From assembly GCA_950097015.1 (NCBI GenBank), contig CATNEN010000001.1:7745001-7809000 (forward strand): DNA of 64,000 bases, read 5' to 3'. This DNA comes from Macrostomum hystrix (Eukaryota; Platyhelminthes; Macrostomidae). This document shows, piece after piece, positions 22,635 through 34,847 of this stretch (positions within the stretch are counted from its first letter, which is position 1; each line of letters starts with the position of its first letter). The notes beneath the pieces were generated by a model. The model was given only the letters and a program-made list of their open reading frames with translations. It made no database searches and was not told where the DNA came from. The position numbers were made by a program, and so were the translations under genes.

Positions 22635-24369
22635 TCAGCACTTAAGCCACGGATGAGCAGCCAAGGTAGCCGGATCTCTATCTCCGTAGTCGTACAGCAA
22701 TTCCTCTCCGGGAGAAATGTCCCTCTTAGCAAACAGGCACAGGTGAGTCTGATCGCCAATGTTAACCACCTTGGTGTAGCAGTTTGGCGCCAATCGGCTG
22801 TGATTCAACAGTCGGCCATAGTAGGGACTCTCAGCTGTGGCGTCAACGCATAGTTTGGAACCCCTAGCAATAAAATAGTACATGTAGCAGCCGACGCTCG
22901 GGTCGGCATTGTAGGCCTGTTCACGCAGTTTAGCCGCTTTGAAATCAATCAAATCGCCTTTGTATTCGACAACAAATTCGTCGCGTTTAAAAGCGCGGGT
23001 GGATACAACGCCGCGACCTTTCTGCGGAAACTGCACTACCTTGAGGCCGTCCTGACAGACCCGATTGATTCTATCAACGGTGTCAGCCTCCGTGGTCAAG
23101 GCGGCGGCTTTGAACAGGCGTCGCTCGCTGCGCCTAGTCGCCAGCGAGAAGAAGTTTTCAAGGCTGACTGATTTCGACATTTTGACGGCTTTAGACGAAG
23201 ATGCTGAAGAAGACGATGAAGCCGATGAACTGGCGGTAGCGATGGCTGCAGAAAGTGGAGTTGCTTCAGAGGCAACGCTGTTACCAGCAGCAGCAGCAGC
23301 AGCAGCAGTCAAGCGATGCTGAATGTCACACGATTTGCTGCGTCGATTCAATGGCTTCTTGGCGACTAGTTGCTGCTGCTGCTGCTGCTTTTGCTGTTGC
23401 AAATTTATGGTTTTAAGATTATGTATAAAGACAGTGACCGATATAATGACTATAATGGCAATGACCAATCCTAAATAATGACTAGTGCTATAAAAGACAA
23501 TGACCAATCCAGAAATACCAGTGTAATTTGGACAATAACCAATCCAGAATGATTGGTGTCATTTAGGATAATGACCAATCAAGAATGATCACTGTCATTT
23601 AGGATAATGACCGATCAAGAATGATCAGTGTCATTTAGGTCTATGACCAATCCAGAATGATCAGTGTCATTTAAGACAATGACCAATCCAGAATGATCAG
23701 TGTCATTTAAGACAATGACCAATCCAGAATGATCAGTGTCATTTAAGACAATGACCAATCCAGAATGATCAGTGTCATTTAAGACAATGACCAATCCAGA
23801 ATGATCAGTGTCATTTAAGACAATGACCAATCCAGAATGATCAGTGTCATTTAAGACAATGACCAATCCAGAATGATCAGTGTCATTTAAGACAATGACC
23901 AATCCAGAATGATCAGTGTCATTTAGGACTATGACCAATCCAGAATGATAAGAACTTTTGACCTATCGGTCAGTTTTACGAAACACTGAGCTGCAACTAC
24001 AAGCTCCCTTGATGACAGAAACAACAGCAAATAGCAATAACCTACCCTACGTTTCCCATTTGTGATCGCTCCATTGCTACTAGAAGCAGCAGCAATGCCG
24101 CAGTCGAATTTTTCGTCTTTAACGTCGGCCTCAAAATCTAATCTAGGCGATTTAACCGGCGAACACTGCTGGGTGAAGCCAATTAACATGGCTGTCTTGG
24201 AATCAGACGAAGCTGACTGCTCAGCCACCGGTGATAGCATCAGGTGCGTCTGTACGAGACGCCTAGCCCCACCACCTGGCTTAGTCTTGGCTTTAGCCGC
24301 AGGCTTCGACGATAATGATGATGATGATGCAATCTGGGCCTCAGCATCCTCTGCTGCCTTTGCGGACAT
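22635..24369 (-). CDS. KMT5A: Histone H4 lysine-20 N-methyltransferase SET8 / PR-Set7
   Basis: Nuclear enzyme that monomethylates histone H4 Lys20, needed for chromosome condensation and S-phase control. Exons: 24369-24046 and 23393-22635, joined in phase 0 across GTAGGT and a CAACAG acceptor, giving 360 residues, similar to human (about 350-390). The C-terminal SET domain is complete: KGRGVVSTRAF, FVVEYKGDLID, DPSVGCYMYYF, the cofactor motif LLNHSRLAPN, GEELLYDYGDR and the final HPWLKC. The N-terminal half is low complexity, with glutamine, alanine and serine runs encoded by CAG/GCT-type triplets, as is usual for this part of the family. The ATG at 24369 (MSAKAAEDAEAQ) is the first in-frame Met after a stop; the open frame extends to an acceptor-like site near 24412, so a further upstream exon is possible. 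The intron holds a minisatellite and a second array abuts the 5' side. Confidence 0.92.
23485..23950. repeat. 36 bp minisatellite in KMT5A intron
   Basis: About 12 copies of a 36 bp unit whose core is AATCCAGAATGATCAGTGTC, followed by ATTTAAGACAATGACC. The central copies (23650-23920) are almost identical; the outer ones vary. It lies inside the intron 23394-24045. Confidence 0.95.
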
Positions 24370-24499
24370 TTGCAGCCTCGATTGCAATCTAATTTGCCTG
24401 TAGTTGCTGGAGAGCTAAGACTTGAGAATCGGTGATAACAACTGAAATTCAAGGTAGATAGCATCTGGGTTGCATTTGGCTTGGCCATTATCACCTCAA

Positions 24500-25930
24500 T
24501 CTAGGTGTGTTATCATGCACTATCCAGGTGTGTTATCATGTTATCATCCACTATCCAGGTGCGTTATCATCCTCTATCTAGGTGTGTTATCATCCACTAT
24601 CCAGGTGTGTTATCATCCACTATCCAGGTGTGTTATCATCCACTATCCAGGTGTGTTATCATCCACTATCCAGGTGTGTTATCATCCACTATCCAGGTGT
24701 GTTATCATCCACCATCCAGGTGTGTTATCATCCACTATCCAGGTGTGTTATCATCCACTATCCAGGTGTGTTATCATCCACTATCCAGGTGTGTTATCAT
24801 CCACTATCCAGGTGTGTTATCATCCACTATCCAGGTGTGTTATCATCCACCATCCAGGTGTGTTATCATCCACTATCCAGGTGTGTTATCATCCACTATC
24901 CAGGTGTGTTATCATCCACTACCCAGGTGTGTTATCATCCACTACCCAGGTGTGTTATCATCCACTATCCAGGTGTGTCATCATCCACTATCCAGGTGCG
25001 TTATCATCCACTATCCAGGTGTGTTATCATCCACCATCCAGGTGTGTTATCATCCACCATCCAGGTGTGTTATCATCCACTATCCAGGTGTGTTATCATC
25101 CACTATCCAGGTGTGTTATCATCCACTACCCAGGTGTGTTATCATCCACTATCCAGGTGTGTCATCATCCACTATCCAGGTGTGTTATCATCCACTATCC
25201 AGGTGTGTTATCATGTTATCATGCACTATCCAGGTGTGTTATCATCCACTATCCAGGTGTGTTATCATCCACTATCCAGGTGTTTTATCATCCACTATCC
25301 AGGTGTGTTATCATCCACTATCCAGGTGTATTATCATCCACTATCCAGGTGTGTTATCATCCACTATCCAGGTGTGTTATCATCCACTATCCAGGTGTGT
25401 TATCATCCACTATCCAGGTGTGTTATCATCCACTACCCAGGTGTGTTATCATCCACTACCCAGGTGTGTTATCATCCACTATCCAGGTGTGTCATCATCC
25501 ACTATCCAGGTGCGTTATCATCCACTATCCAGGTGTGTTATCATCCACCATCCAGGTGTGTTATCATCCACTATCCAGGTGTGTTATCATCCACCATCCA
25601 GGTGTGTTATCATCCACCATCCAGGTGTGTTATCATCCACTATCCAGGTGTGTTATCATCCACTATCCAGGTGTGTTATCATCCACTACCCAGGTGTGTT
25701 ATCATCCACTATCCAGGTGTGTCATCATCCACTATCCAGGTGTGTCATCATCCACTATCCAGGTGTGTTATCATGTTATCATGCACTATCCAGGTGTGTT
25801 ATCATCCACTATCCAGGTGTGTCATCATCCACTATCCAGGTGCGTTATCATCCACTATCCAGGTGCGTTATCATCCACTATCTAGGTCTCTTACCTCACT
25901 CTATCTAGGTATCTTATCACCATCTATCCA
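24500..25930. repeat. 23 bp minisatellite 5' of KMT5A
   Basis: About 60 copies of a 23 bp unit whose core is GTTATCATCCACTATCCAGG, with point variants (CACC, CCACTACC, GTCATC) recurring in blocks of several units. Because 23 is not a multiple of three and the unit has no stop in any plus frame, all three plus frames are open for over 450 codons. It lies between KMT5A and the 3' end of MIPEP and may be a KMT5A 5' intron or intergenic. Confidence 0.96.
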
Positions 25931-26069
25931 GGTATCTAAGCAATAGATAGGTATCTCATATATCTCATATATATTTCAGGTTTCTTATCACTGTCGATTT
26001 ATGTTTAAGTTTCTAATATAAGAAAATAACGCAGATAACACACAATATCACTAGACAAATCATAACTAT

Positions 26070-26075
26070 TTTATT
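26070..26075 (-). promoter_or_regulatory. MIPEP polyadenylation signal
   Basis: AATAAA on the minus strand about 95 bases past the MIPEP stop codon. Confidence 0.55.
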
Positions 26076-26168
26076 GAATTAAGCAATTTTTGCAAAAACT
26101 CTACAGGTTAAGCAAGCCATTAATAATAGAAAGACTTTTCAGAATTATTATATAAGTTATATTTTTCA

Positions 26169-29100
26169 TCAACCCGATCCATCGTTAGCCAACGCGTCTA
26201 CTAAACAGCCAATAGTAGTCTCTCGTCCCGTTAGCTCCGTTACCATAGCAACCGTAGATTCTTCGCCGCCCCTAGACAATAATCTACGCTCGTAGTCTTT
26301 GCCAGCTGACGAGCACAATGGATCTTTGGCGAATCTGGTAGACCAAACAAGCGAAGCTATGGCCTTAGATACTAGATAGGCGTGATATTTAGCACCGTAA
26401 CCAATCAGATGAGTGAATCGGTGCCAAGCTGTGCCAGGCGGCTGCATAGGCAGGTGACGCAAGGAGGATCTACTAGCTAGGCGATTAAACACGGCCGTTG
26501 TAGTTGGACACTCAACTGACGGTGGCGGACTTGACGAATGCAAAGCGGTGTCAAGCATCGAGTAGAGAGTCTGCTGTTGCCGACTAACGCCTGGTAGGAC
26601 TCGACGCGAAGTTCGAAGGGGAGAGTAGAGACGCTGTGGTAGAGGCTCGCCTGTGCGCCAGTGCCTGGGTTTAAGGATTAAATATTGAAGATATTCACAC
26701 TTCAGAGGTTGGATCTAGATATTAAGAATTAAGATCTAGCTGTTCAGAAATGGGATCTAGATTTTCAGAAATGGGATCTAGATTTTCAAAAACTAAAATT
26801 TAATTTTCGGATATAGGATCTAGATTTTTTATACAGGATCTAGATTTTCGGAAATGGGATGTAGATTTTAAAAAACTAAAATTTAATTTTCGGATATAGG
26901 ATCTAGATTTTCGGAAATGGGATCTAGATTTTAAAAAACTAAAATTTAATTTTCGGATATAGGATCTAGATTTTTGGATATAGGATCTAGATTTTCGGAA
27001 ATGGGATCTAGATTTTCAAAAACTAAAATTTAATTTTTGGATATAGGATCTAGATTTTCGGAAATGGGATCTAGATTTTCAAAAACTAAAATTTAATTTT
27101 TGGATATAGGATCTAGGATATAGATCTAGATATAGGATATAGAATCTAGATTTTCAAAAACTAAAATTTAATTTTCGGATATAGGATCTAGATTTTTGGA
27201 TATAGGATCTAGATTTTCGGATATAGGATCTAGATTTTTAGAAATTCGATCTAGATTAATATATAGGATCTAGATTTTTATATAGGATGTACATTGTTAT
27301 ATATGATTTAGATTTTTATATAGGATCAGGACAACTAGATTTTCGGAAATACACTTTAGATTTTTAGAAATGGAATCGTGATTATTTTAATTTTTATTAT
27401 TTGATCGCGATGGAAAACTATGAACTATTTAATTTTAAATAGTTTTAAATCTGGGTTTAAAGTTTCGAGTGTTTTAAATAGTGAAATCTAATTTTTTCCT
27501 CACCTGGCATAGTGTTTGAGCACAGCAGGCTGAAAAGCGAACATCTCCATCAGGGTGCTAGGCACCTCAGCCAGATCCGTGCTACACCTGGTACCGGTGA
27601 CATGCTGATACCTGGTACAGCCCAGCACAGAGTGCAGGGCGTGGCCGAATTCGTGAAACAGATTTTCAACTTGCCCCGGAGCTAACAGACTGGGGCCTGC
27701 GTTAGGAGCAGGATCCGGGCACTGAAGCTGCAGGCACACGATGGGCAGCTGATGAGGCGGATTGGGGCCGCTACGACCGCCGCGAATAGTGAAATGACAA
27801 TCCTGAGCTGGCTTGCCAGGCCTAGGAAAGAAATCGCAATAGATGCTGCCAATTAGATCCGCGTTATTGACGCTGCCATTGTTGTCATGGCAACGATAGA
27901 CGCCAAGTTTAAATACGCGACTGTCCCAAACTTCGTCGTCAAGAGAATTGGACTCAATTAGTCGCAGTTGAACATTAAACAGGCGTTCGACAATGTAAGC
28001 TAAACCAGATAGGCAATTGCCTACTGAGAAGAATTCATCGATTTGACTAGCAGCTGGATCGCCTGTGATTGGTTGTGATATTGGAGGGGTAGGGTAATCC
28101 TAACGATAATCCTAGAAAGCATTGCTAATCCTAGTAGTCATCGATAATCCTAGTAGTCATCGATAATCCTAGTAGTCATCGATAATCCTAGTAGTCATCA
28201 ATAGTCCTAATAATCATTGCTAATCCTAGTAGTCATAGATAATCCCAGTGTCAACGATAATCCTAGTAGTCATTGCTAATCCTAGTAGTCATCGATAATC
28301 CTAGTAGTCATCAATAATCCTAGTAGTCATCGATAATCCTAGTAGTCATCGATAATCCTAGTAGTCATCGATAATCCTAGTAGTCATCGATAATCCTAGT
28401 AGTCATCGATAATCCTAGTAGTCATCAATAGTCCTAATAATCATTTCTAATCCTAGTAGTCATCGATAATCCTAGTAGTCATCAATAGTCCTAATAATCA
28501 TTGCTAATCCTAGTAGTCATAAATAATCCTAGTGTCAACGATAATCCTAGTAGTCATTGCTAATCCTAGTAGTCATTGCTAATCCTAGTAGTCATCGATA
28601 ATCCTAGTAGTCATCGATAATCCTAGTAGTCATCGATAATCCTAGTAGTCATCGATAATCCTAGTAGTCATCAATAGTCCTAATAATCATTTCTAATCCT
28701 AGTAGTCATCGATAATCCTAGTAGTCATCAATAGTCCTAATAATCATTGCTAATCCTAGTAGTCATCGATAATCCTAGTAGTCATCAATAGTCCTAATAA
28801 TCATTGCTAATCCTAGTTGTCATAGATAATCCTAGTGTCAACGATAATCCTAGTAGTCATAGATAATCCTAGTGTCAACGATAATCCTAGTAGTCATTGC
28901 TAATCCTAGTAGTCATCGATAATCCTAGTAGTCATCAATAGTCCTAATAATAATTGCTAATCCTAGTAGTCATTGCTAATCCTAGTAGTCATCGATAATC
29001 CAAGTAGTCATCAATAATCCTAATAATCATTGCTAATCCTAGTAGTCATCGATAATCCTAGTAGTCATCAATAGTCCTAATAATAATTGCTAATCCTAGT

Positions 29101-32100
29101 AGTCATCGATAATCCTAGTAGTCATCAATAGTCCTAATAATCATTGCTAATCCTAGTAGTCATAGATAATCCTAGTAGTCATCGATAATCCTAGTAGTCC
29201 TCGATAATCCAAGTAGTCATCAATAATCCTAGTAGTCATCGATAATCCTAGTAGTCATCGATAATCCTAGTAGTCATCGATAATCCTAGTAGTCATCGAT
29301 AATCCTAGTAGTCATCGATAATCCTAGTAGTCATGGATAATCCTAGTAGTCATCGATAATCCTAGTAGTCATCGATAATCCTAGTAGTCATCGATAATCC
29401 TAGTAGTCATCGATAATCCTAGTAGTCATCGATAATCCTAGTAGTCATCGATAATCCTAGTAGTCATCGATAATCCTAGTAGTCATCGATAATCCTAGTA
29501 GTCATCGATAATCCTAGTAGTCATCGATAATCCTAGTAGTCATCGATAATCCTAGTAGTCATCAATAATCCTAGTAGTCATCGATAATCCTAGTAGTCAT
29601 CGATAATCCTAGTAGTCATCAATAGTCCTAATAATCATTGCTAATCCTAGTAGTCATAGATAATCCCAGTGTCAACGATAATCCTAGTAGTCATTGCTAA
29701 TCCTAGTAGTCATCGATAATCCAAGTAGTCATCAATAATCCTAGTAGTCATCGATAATCCTAGTAGTCATCAATAGTCCTAATAATCATTTCTAATCCTA
29801 GTAGTCATCGATAATCCTAGTAGTCATCAATAGTCCTAATAATCATTGCTAATCCTAGTAGTCATAGATAATCCCAGTGTCAACGATAATCCTAGTAGTC
29901 ATAGATAATCCCAGTGTCAACGATAATCCTAGTAATCATTGCTAATCCTAGTAGCAATCGATAATTCTAGGGTCATCGATAATCCTAGGGTCAACGATAA
30001 TCCTAGTAGTCAACGATAATCCTAGTAGTCAACGATAATTCTAGTATTCATCGATAATCCAAGTAGTCAAGGATAACCCTAGTAATCATTGACAATCCCA
30101 GTAATCATCGATAATCCTCCTAATCTTCACAACTATCGATCGTCTCCCTAATTATCGATAATTCGTATTATGTTTGTGCTAATCTTTCCAATCCAAAATA
30201 TCGATAAATCAACAATCTCACCTTGAAAGCAAGCGGCCGTGGCAACATTAAGCACGTGTGCAAAATCCCAAGCTCCAGTCGGTGTTGGATTATCCTGGCT
30301 GCCGAGGCAACTTCGCATAAGCTGACCATCGATAGCGGCTGAGGATTCTAAGCGATCAGCGAGCCCAGCTAGGAAAGCTTCAACATTTTGAGACGAATTT
30401 AACAGACAGCCCGCTGTGGCCCGGTCTGAGTAGGAATCGAATCCGGCAATTTGAGCAATCTCTAGTCGGGTGGCCAGCAGTTCGCATAGCAGGGTCTCCT
30501 GTGCGAGGCCGATGTAAAGCATTCACTAGTAGAGTGATTATATTAGATGGTCCTATCTAGTAAATTTGAGATTTCGCAAACAAGAGAAACTTTAGAGATG
30601 CAAAATCTTACTATTTAAATTTAATCACACTGAAAAAGACGTAATTCCACAAACTAAATCTACAATTCCACAAACTAAATCTAAAATCCCACACAAATAA
30701 TCTAAAATTCCACAAACTAAATCTACAATTGCACAAACTAAATCTAAAATTCCACAAACTAAATCTAAAATTCCACAAACTAAATCTACCATTCCACAAA
30801 ATAAATCTACAATTCCACAAAATAAATCTACAATTCCATAAACTAAGTATAAAATTCCACAAACTAAATCTAAAATTCCACAAACTAAATCTACCATTCC
30901 ACAAAATAAATCTACAATTCCACAAAATAAATCTACAATTCCATAAACTAAGTATAAAATTCCACAAACTAAATCTAAAATTCCACAAACTAAATCTACA
31001 ATTCCACAAACTAAATCTACAATTCCACAAATTAAATCTACAATTCCACAAACTAAATCTACAATTCCACAAACTAAATCTACAATTCCACAAATTAAAT
31101 CTACAATTCCACAAATTAATTTTATAATTCCACAAAAATAATCTAAAACTCCACAAACTAAATTTAAAATTCCACAAACTAAATCTAAAATTCCACAAAC
31201 TAAATTTATAATTCCACAAACTAAATCTACAATTCCACAAACTAAATCTACAATTCCACAAACTAAGTTTATAATTCCACAAAAATAATCTAAAATTCCA
31301 CAAACTAAATTTAAAATCCCACAAACTAAATTTATAATTCCAGAAACTAAATCGATAATTCCACAAACTAAATCTAAAATTCCACAAACTAAATCTACCA
31401 TTCCACAAAATAAATCTACAATTCCACAAAATAAATCTACAATTCCATAAACTAAGTATAAAATTCCACAAACTAAATCTAAAATTCCACAAACTAAATC
31501 TACAATTCCACAAACTAAATCTACAATTCCACAAATTAAATCTACAATTCCACAAACTAAATCTACAATTCCACAAACTAAATCTACAATTCCACAAATT
31601 AAATCTACAATTCCACAAATTAATTTTATAATTCCACAAAAATAATCTAAAACTCCACAAACTAAATTTAAAATTCCACAAACTAAATCTAAAATTCCAC
31701 AAACTAAATCTAAAATTCCACAAACTAAATTTATAATTCCACAAACTAAATCTACAATTCCACAAACTAAATCTACAATTCCACAAACTAAGTTTATAAT
31801 TCCACAAAAATAATCTAAAATTCCACAAACTAAATTTAAAATCCCACAAACTAAATTTATAATTCCAGAAACTAAATCGATAATTCCACAAACTAAATCT
31901 ACAATTCCAAAAACTAAATCTACAATTCCACAAACTAAATCTATATATATAAAAGTGAAAACTCTGTCTGTGTGTGTGTGTGTGCAACCTTTTGTCTTTA
32001 TAGACGCCGAAACCGCTCAACCAAATCGCACCAAACTTTGCACATACCTAAAACCACCTACGCTGAGTGCAATAGGCTACTCAAATTCCCGAAAAATCAT

Positions 32101-34847
32101 TTCCTTCCTGCTCAAAAGTGCAAAAAACTGCTCAAAAATCGTCAAAAAATCACTCAATTCGACATATCGTCGCCCCACTTTGTCAGATTTTCTCCAAATT
32201 TGATCCACTTACACTTTACATGTTTTCCAACAATGCTGTCAATTTTGAACATCTCTACTCAATCCAGAGCAAAGCTGCATCATCTCAAAGTGAGTCACTT
32301 TTTGTTTTCCGAGGACAGCCACCCCAACTCCCTTCCGCCACTCTGCGGGCCAAATTTTATTACAGCCACCCCCTCCCTTCGCCGGGCGCCGAAGCCCCAG
32401 ACTGTACATTGTATTTCAAGCCGTGAATGTACACAGCCCAAACCCCTAGACTGTCTACTGGCCCCCCAACCCAAGCAGCACTGAGACTGAGTGCGGTGAG
32501 TGCGGTGGCGTCCCAGTGCGCAGGGCTCTCCGGTCGATATTTCTCTCCAGCCAGCCTGGGATAGAAGAAAGAGAAAGGCTGGCGTTGACTCACTGTCAGA
32601 GAGGGCAATTCTGTGTCCTAGAAAGGATGCCGCCAACGAAATTAACTACCAACTACTTCAGGAGTTGCCAGGTGCAGTTTTCACCTACAAGTCAATTGAT
32701 ACAACGTTGAATGATGACACCGCTGTGGAGTATCCTGTTGAGTTTCTGAACTCTCTAGATCCTCCTGGAACTCCATCGCACAACTTGCAGCTGAAAGTTG
32801 GGGCACCAATTATGCTCCTCCGCAACCTGAATGCGCCAAGGCTGTGTAACGGCACCAGACTGATAGTCAGGCGGCTCTTCCCACACGTGATTGAGGCCAC
32901 GATAATTACTGGATCTGGCAGAGGAGAGTCTGTGTTCGTTCCCCGGATTCCAATTATCCCCACGGACCTGCCATTTCAGTTCAAGCGACTGCAGTTCCCT
33001 GTGAGAGTGTGCTTTGCGATGACTATTAACAAGGCTCAGGGACAGTCGCTGAAGGTGGCTGGCATCAACCTGGAGACTCCTTGCTTCTCGCATGGGCAGC
33101 TTTATGTCGCCTGCTCCCGTGTTAGAACTCCAGCTGGCCTATTCATTTTCGCACCAAGGGGAAGAACGAAGAATGTGGTGTATCCCCAGGCCTTGAGGTG
33201 ACTCGCAAGCAATTAATAGAAAAGTAGTCACGAATTGACCTTGACCTGTCTAACTCTGAACTCTGAAACAGTTTAATTTTGTTTCTTTGACATTGTTATT
33301 GTTATGCCATGGCTATTTTCCTTATGTATACGCGTGTACATGCATACTGTATACAGAGGCAGATTTAGGGGGGGGGGCGGGGGGCAGTCGCCCCCCCCAA
33401 AATTTTAATCATGGGAATAAGATGCCCCCACCAGGGGCGCCAGTCGCAGCACTGGCGCCCCTTTTCGGCCGCTGGCGCCCCTTTTTCAGCCGCTGGCTCC
33501 CGTTTTTCAGCCGCTGGCGCCCTTTCTTGGCTCCTGGCGCCCTTTTTCGGCCGCTGGCACCCCCTCTGTGATTCTCATGGCGCTCCCCTGACAGACCGCC
33601 CCAAAACAAAATTCCTGGATCTGCCACTGACTGTATAGAGAAGTGGCTAAGAGACATGTTTCTAAAGAAGTAATCAAGAGGGGGCTGTTTGGACAAACTT
33701 TTCACATATTTTTTACTTAAAACGCCCTTAAACAAACTCTTCACTTTTCATTAATGCAGTAAATAAATAAATGGTGACCTTCACTATAAAGTTAATACAG
33801 AGACGTGAATTGCTTACTGCTTTGCTTTAAATTTCTGCCCCAAAAACAACGGGCAAAAAAAGCTAGTAATTCCATAAACTAAATCCGAAACTCCACAAAC
33901 TAAATTTAAAATCCCCAGACTAAACCAAAAATACCAAACTAAATCGCACAAAAACCAATTTTTTTAAATCGCCAAACCTGATCAGGCATCTCGCCGTAGA
34001 AGGCTGCGTAGGCGTCTCGCCTAACTCCAGCATCCGGGTGTTCTCCAGCCGCGTCAGTCAGAGTCGACGGTAGTCCGCGTATTCGGCCGCGAGCTGGTCG
34101 CATTGCGTTGCGAGAAAATTCGGCGCCGAGTAGGAAAGCCCGCCTACTAGCCGACACGAATCGGTCGGCCTCGCCGCTGCTAGCGTCCAGATGAACTCCG
34201 CTCTGTAGGAAATCCCAAATGAACAACTCGCCGACACGCTTATCGACATTGTCGGTTCTAAATCTGGCCGCGTCGCCAAGTGGGCCGGAATCGCGAACAG
34301 CCACTACCAAAGCGTCGTACAATGGCCTATTCGTGTTTAACGATTCAACCAGTGTTGCTATGGCAACGCAAGCCTCTTCGGCTGCGGTGCGATACTCAGC
34401 CGATGGATGCAGTTGACGAACACAATCTGCCATGTCGGCAACGCGGCAGACTGTGTTAGACATGTCGTCCAATATGCTAACCATTGATCGCCGCCTAGAC
34501 TCAACTGGTTGTAAAGCCTCATTTAATAAACTAGCCACCTTATCAGAGGCCTCGTTCTGTAGCCTGGCAAAGCCAACCGGACCAGAGCACAGTTCGTCGA
34601 TGCCAAATAAACCGGTTGCGCCAGTTGGTAACGATGGCGAGTTGACAAAAACTCTACTAGCTCGAGCGACGGCGTCGCTAAATATTCTTCTCCGAACGCC
34701 AGATGATTGGCGTCGTTGGCAACGACTCAAAGCATTCACTGAGTCAGCTAAGGAGGCTGCGACTGTCGATGGAGCTTCGGATGGGGAAGACGAGGCCGTG
34801 GTTGTCAAACTAGCCGAGTTGGTGGCTAAGACGAATGTACGGCGACA
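26169..34847 (-). CDS. MIPEP: Mitochondrial intermediate peptidase, first exon not found
   Basis: Zinc metallopeptidase of the M3 family in the mitochondrial matrix that removes an octapeptide from some imported precursors after the main processing peptidase. Exons on the minus strand: 34847-33978, 30498-30222, 28062-27504, 26664-26169; phases 0, 1 and 2 all match, giving 733 residues (human 713). Family blocks are GLFGIDELCSGPVGF, DDMSNTVCRVADMADCVRQ, YRTAAEEACVAIATLVE, LNTNRPLYDAL, QDCHFTIRGGR, the zinc site HEFGH near residue 525 with the third ligand Glu in DLAEVPS, TRYQHVTGTRC, and HLIGYGAKYHAYL near the end. The open frame starts at a TGT after an acceptor-like TTTAG with no Met, so a very short upstream exon carrying the ATG and start of the targeting peptide (RRTFVLA...) must lie to the right of 34850. 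Introns contain three arrays and a Helitron. Catalytic residues are intact. Confidence 0.92.
26695..27330. repeat. AT-rich GATCTAGATTT minisatellite in MIPEP intron
   Basis: Irregular repeats of GGATCTAGATTTTCGGAAAT and related forms interspersed with AACTAAAATTTAATTTTCGG, giving composite periods of roughly 20-65 bp. Contained in the intron 26665-27503. Confidence 0.9.
28085..30130. repeat. 19 bp minisatellite, ~2 kb, in MIPEP intron
   Basis: Over 100 copies of CGATAATCCTAGTAGTCAT. Recurrent variants (CAATAGTCCTAATAATCAT, TGCTAATCC, AGATAATCCCAGTGTCAA) occur in the same order in several places, showing larger block duplications. A region from about 29230 to 29560 is nearly uniform. It occupies almost the whole intron 28063-30221. 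Confidence 0.97.
30625..31939. repeat. 21 bp minisatellite with ~524 bp higher-order repeat in MIPEP intron
   Basis: About 60 copies of a 21 bp unit containing AATTCCACAAACTAAATCTA. Distinctive variants, such as CAGAAACTAAATCG at 31341 and again at 31865, recur about 524 bp apart in the same order with their neighbours, so a block of about 25 units has been duplicated. The array is interrupted at 31940 by a Helitron and resumes briefly at 33867-33945. Confidence 0.95.
32560..33201 (+). pseudogene. Helitron Pif1-like helicase, C-terminal fragment
   Basis: Open reading stretch with strong resemblance to the end of Helitron-encoded SF1B helicases: AILCPRKDAANEINYQLLQ, VEFLNSLDPPGTPSHNLQLK, VGAPIMLLRNLNAPRLCNGT, LPFQFKRLQFPVRVCFAMTI, NKAQGQSLKVAGINL and HGQLYVACSRV, the last being helicase motif VI. 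The upstream ATPase motifs (Walker A and B) and the Rep domain are absent. The frame remains open to a natural stop at 33201, which suggests a fairly recent insertion. The upstream 32260-32560 part shows no helicase similarity. Confidence 0.85.
33354..33629. mobile_element. hAT-type MITE with 8 bp target site duplication, nested in Helitron
   Basis: Terminal inverted repeats CAGAGGCAGATTTAGG (left) and CAGTGGCAGATCCAGG (right, inverted) flank a 276 bp element. An exact duplication ACTGTATA is present at 33346-33353 and 33630-33637. The 8 bp duplication and CAGTGGC-type ends are diagnostic of hAT elements. The interior is a GC-rich tandem of CCCTTTTTCAGCCGCTGGCG-like units (33450-33570) and has no coding capacity. 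Confidence 0.85.

Larger units (their letters stand above)
31940..33866 (+). mobile_element. Non-autonomous Helitron remnant inserted in the intron array
   Basis: Starts with TCTATATATATAAAAG directly after an A of the array and ends with AGCTAG directly before a T, matching Helitron insertion between A and T with a 5' TC and a 3' CTAG. A TGCCC/GGGCA stem lies about 8 bases before the end, the usual 3' hairpin. The unit sequence of the 21 bp array resumes immediately on the right side. It carries the C-terminal part of a Helitron helicase and is itself split by a hAT MITE. No Rep (HUH) domain is seen, so it cannot move alone. Confidence 0.75.

Noticed and set aside
30611-32020. 469-codon minus-strand repeat protein (LWNCRFS)
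   Set aside because: The 21 bp array keeps the frame open because 21 is a multiple of three; it lies inside a MIPEP intron and is cut by a Helitron.
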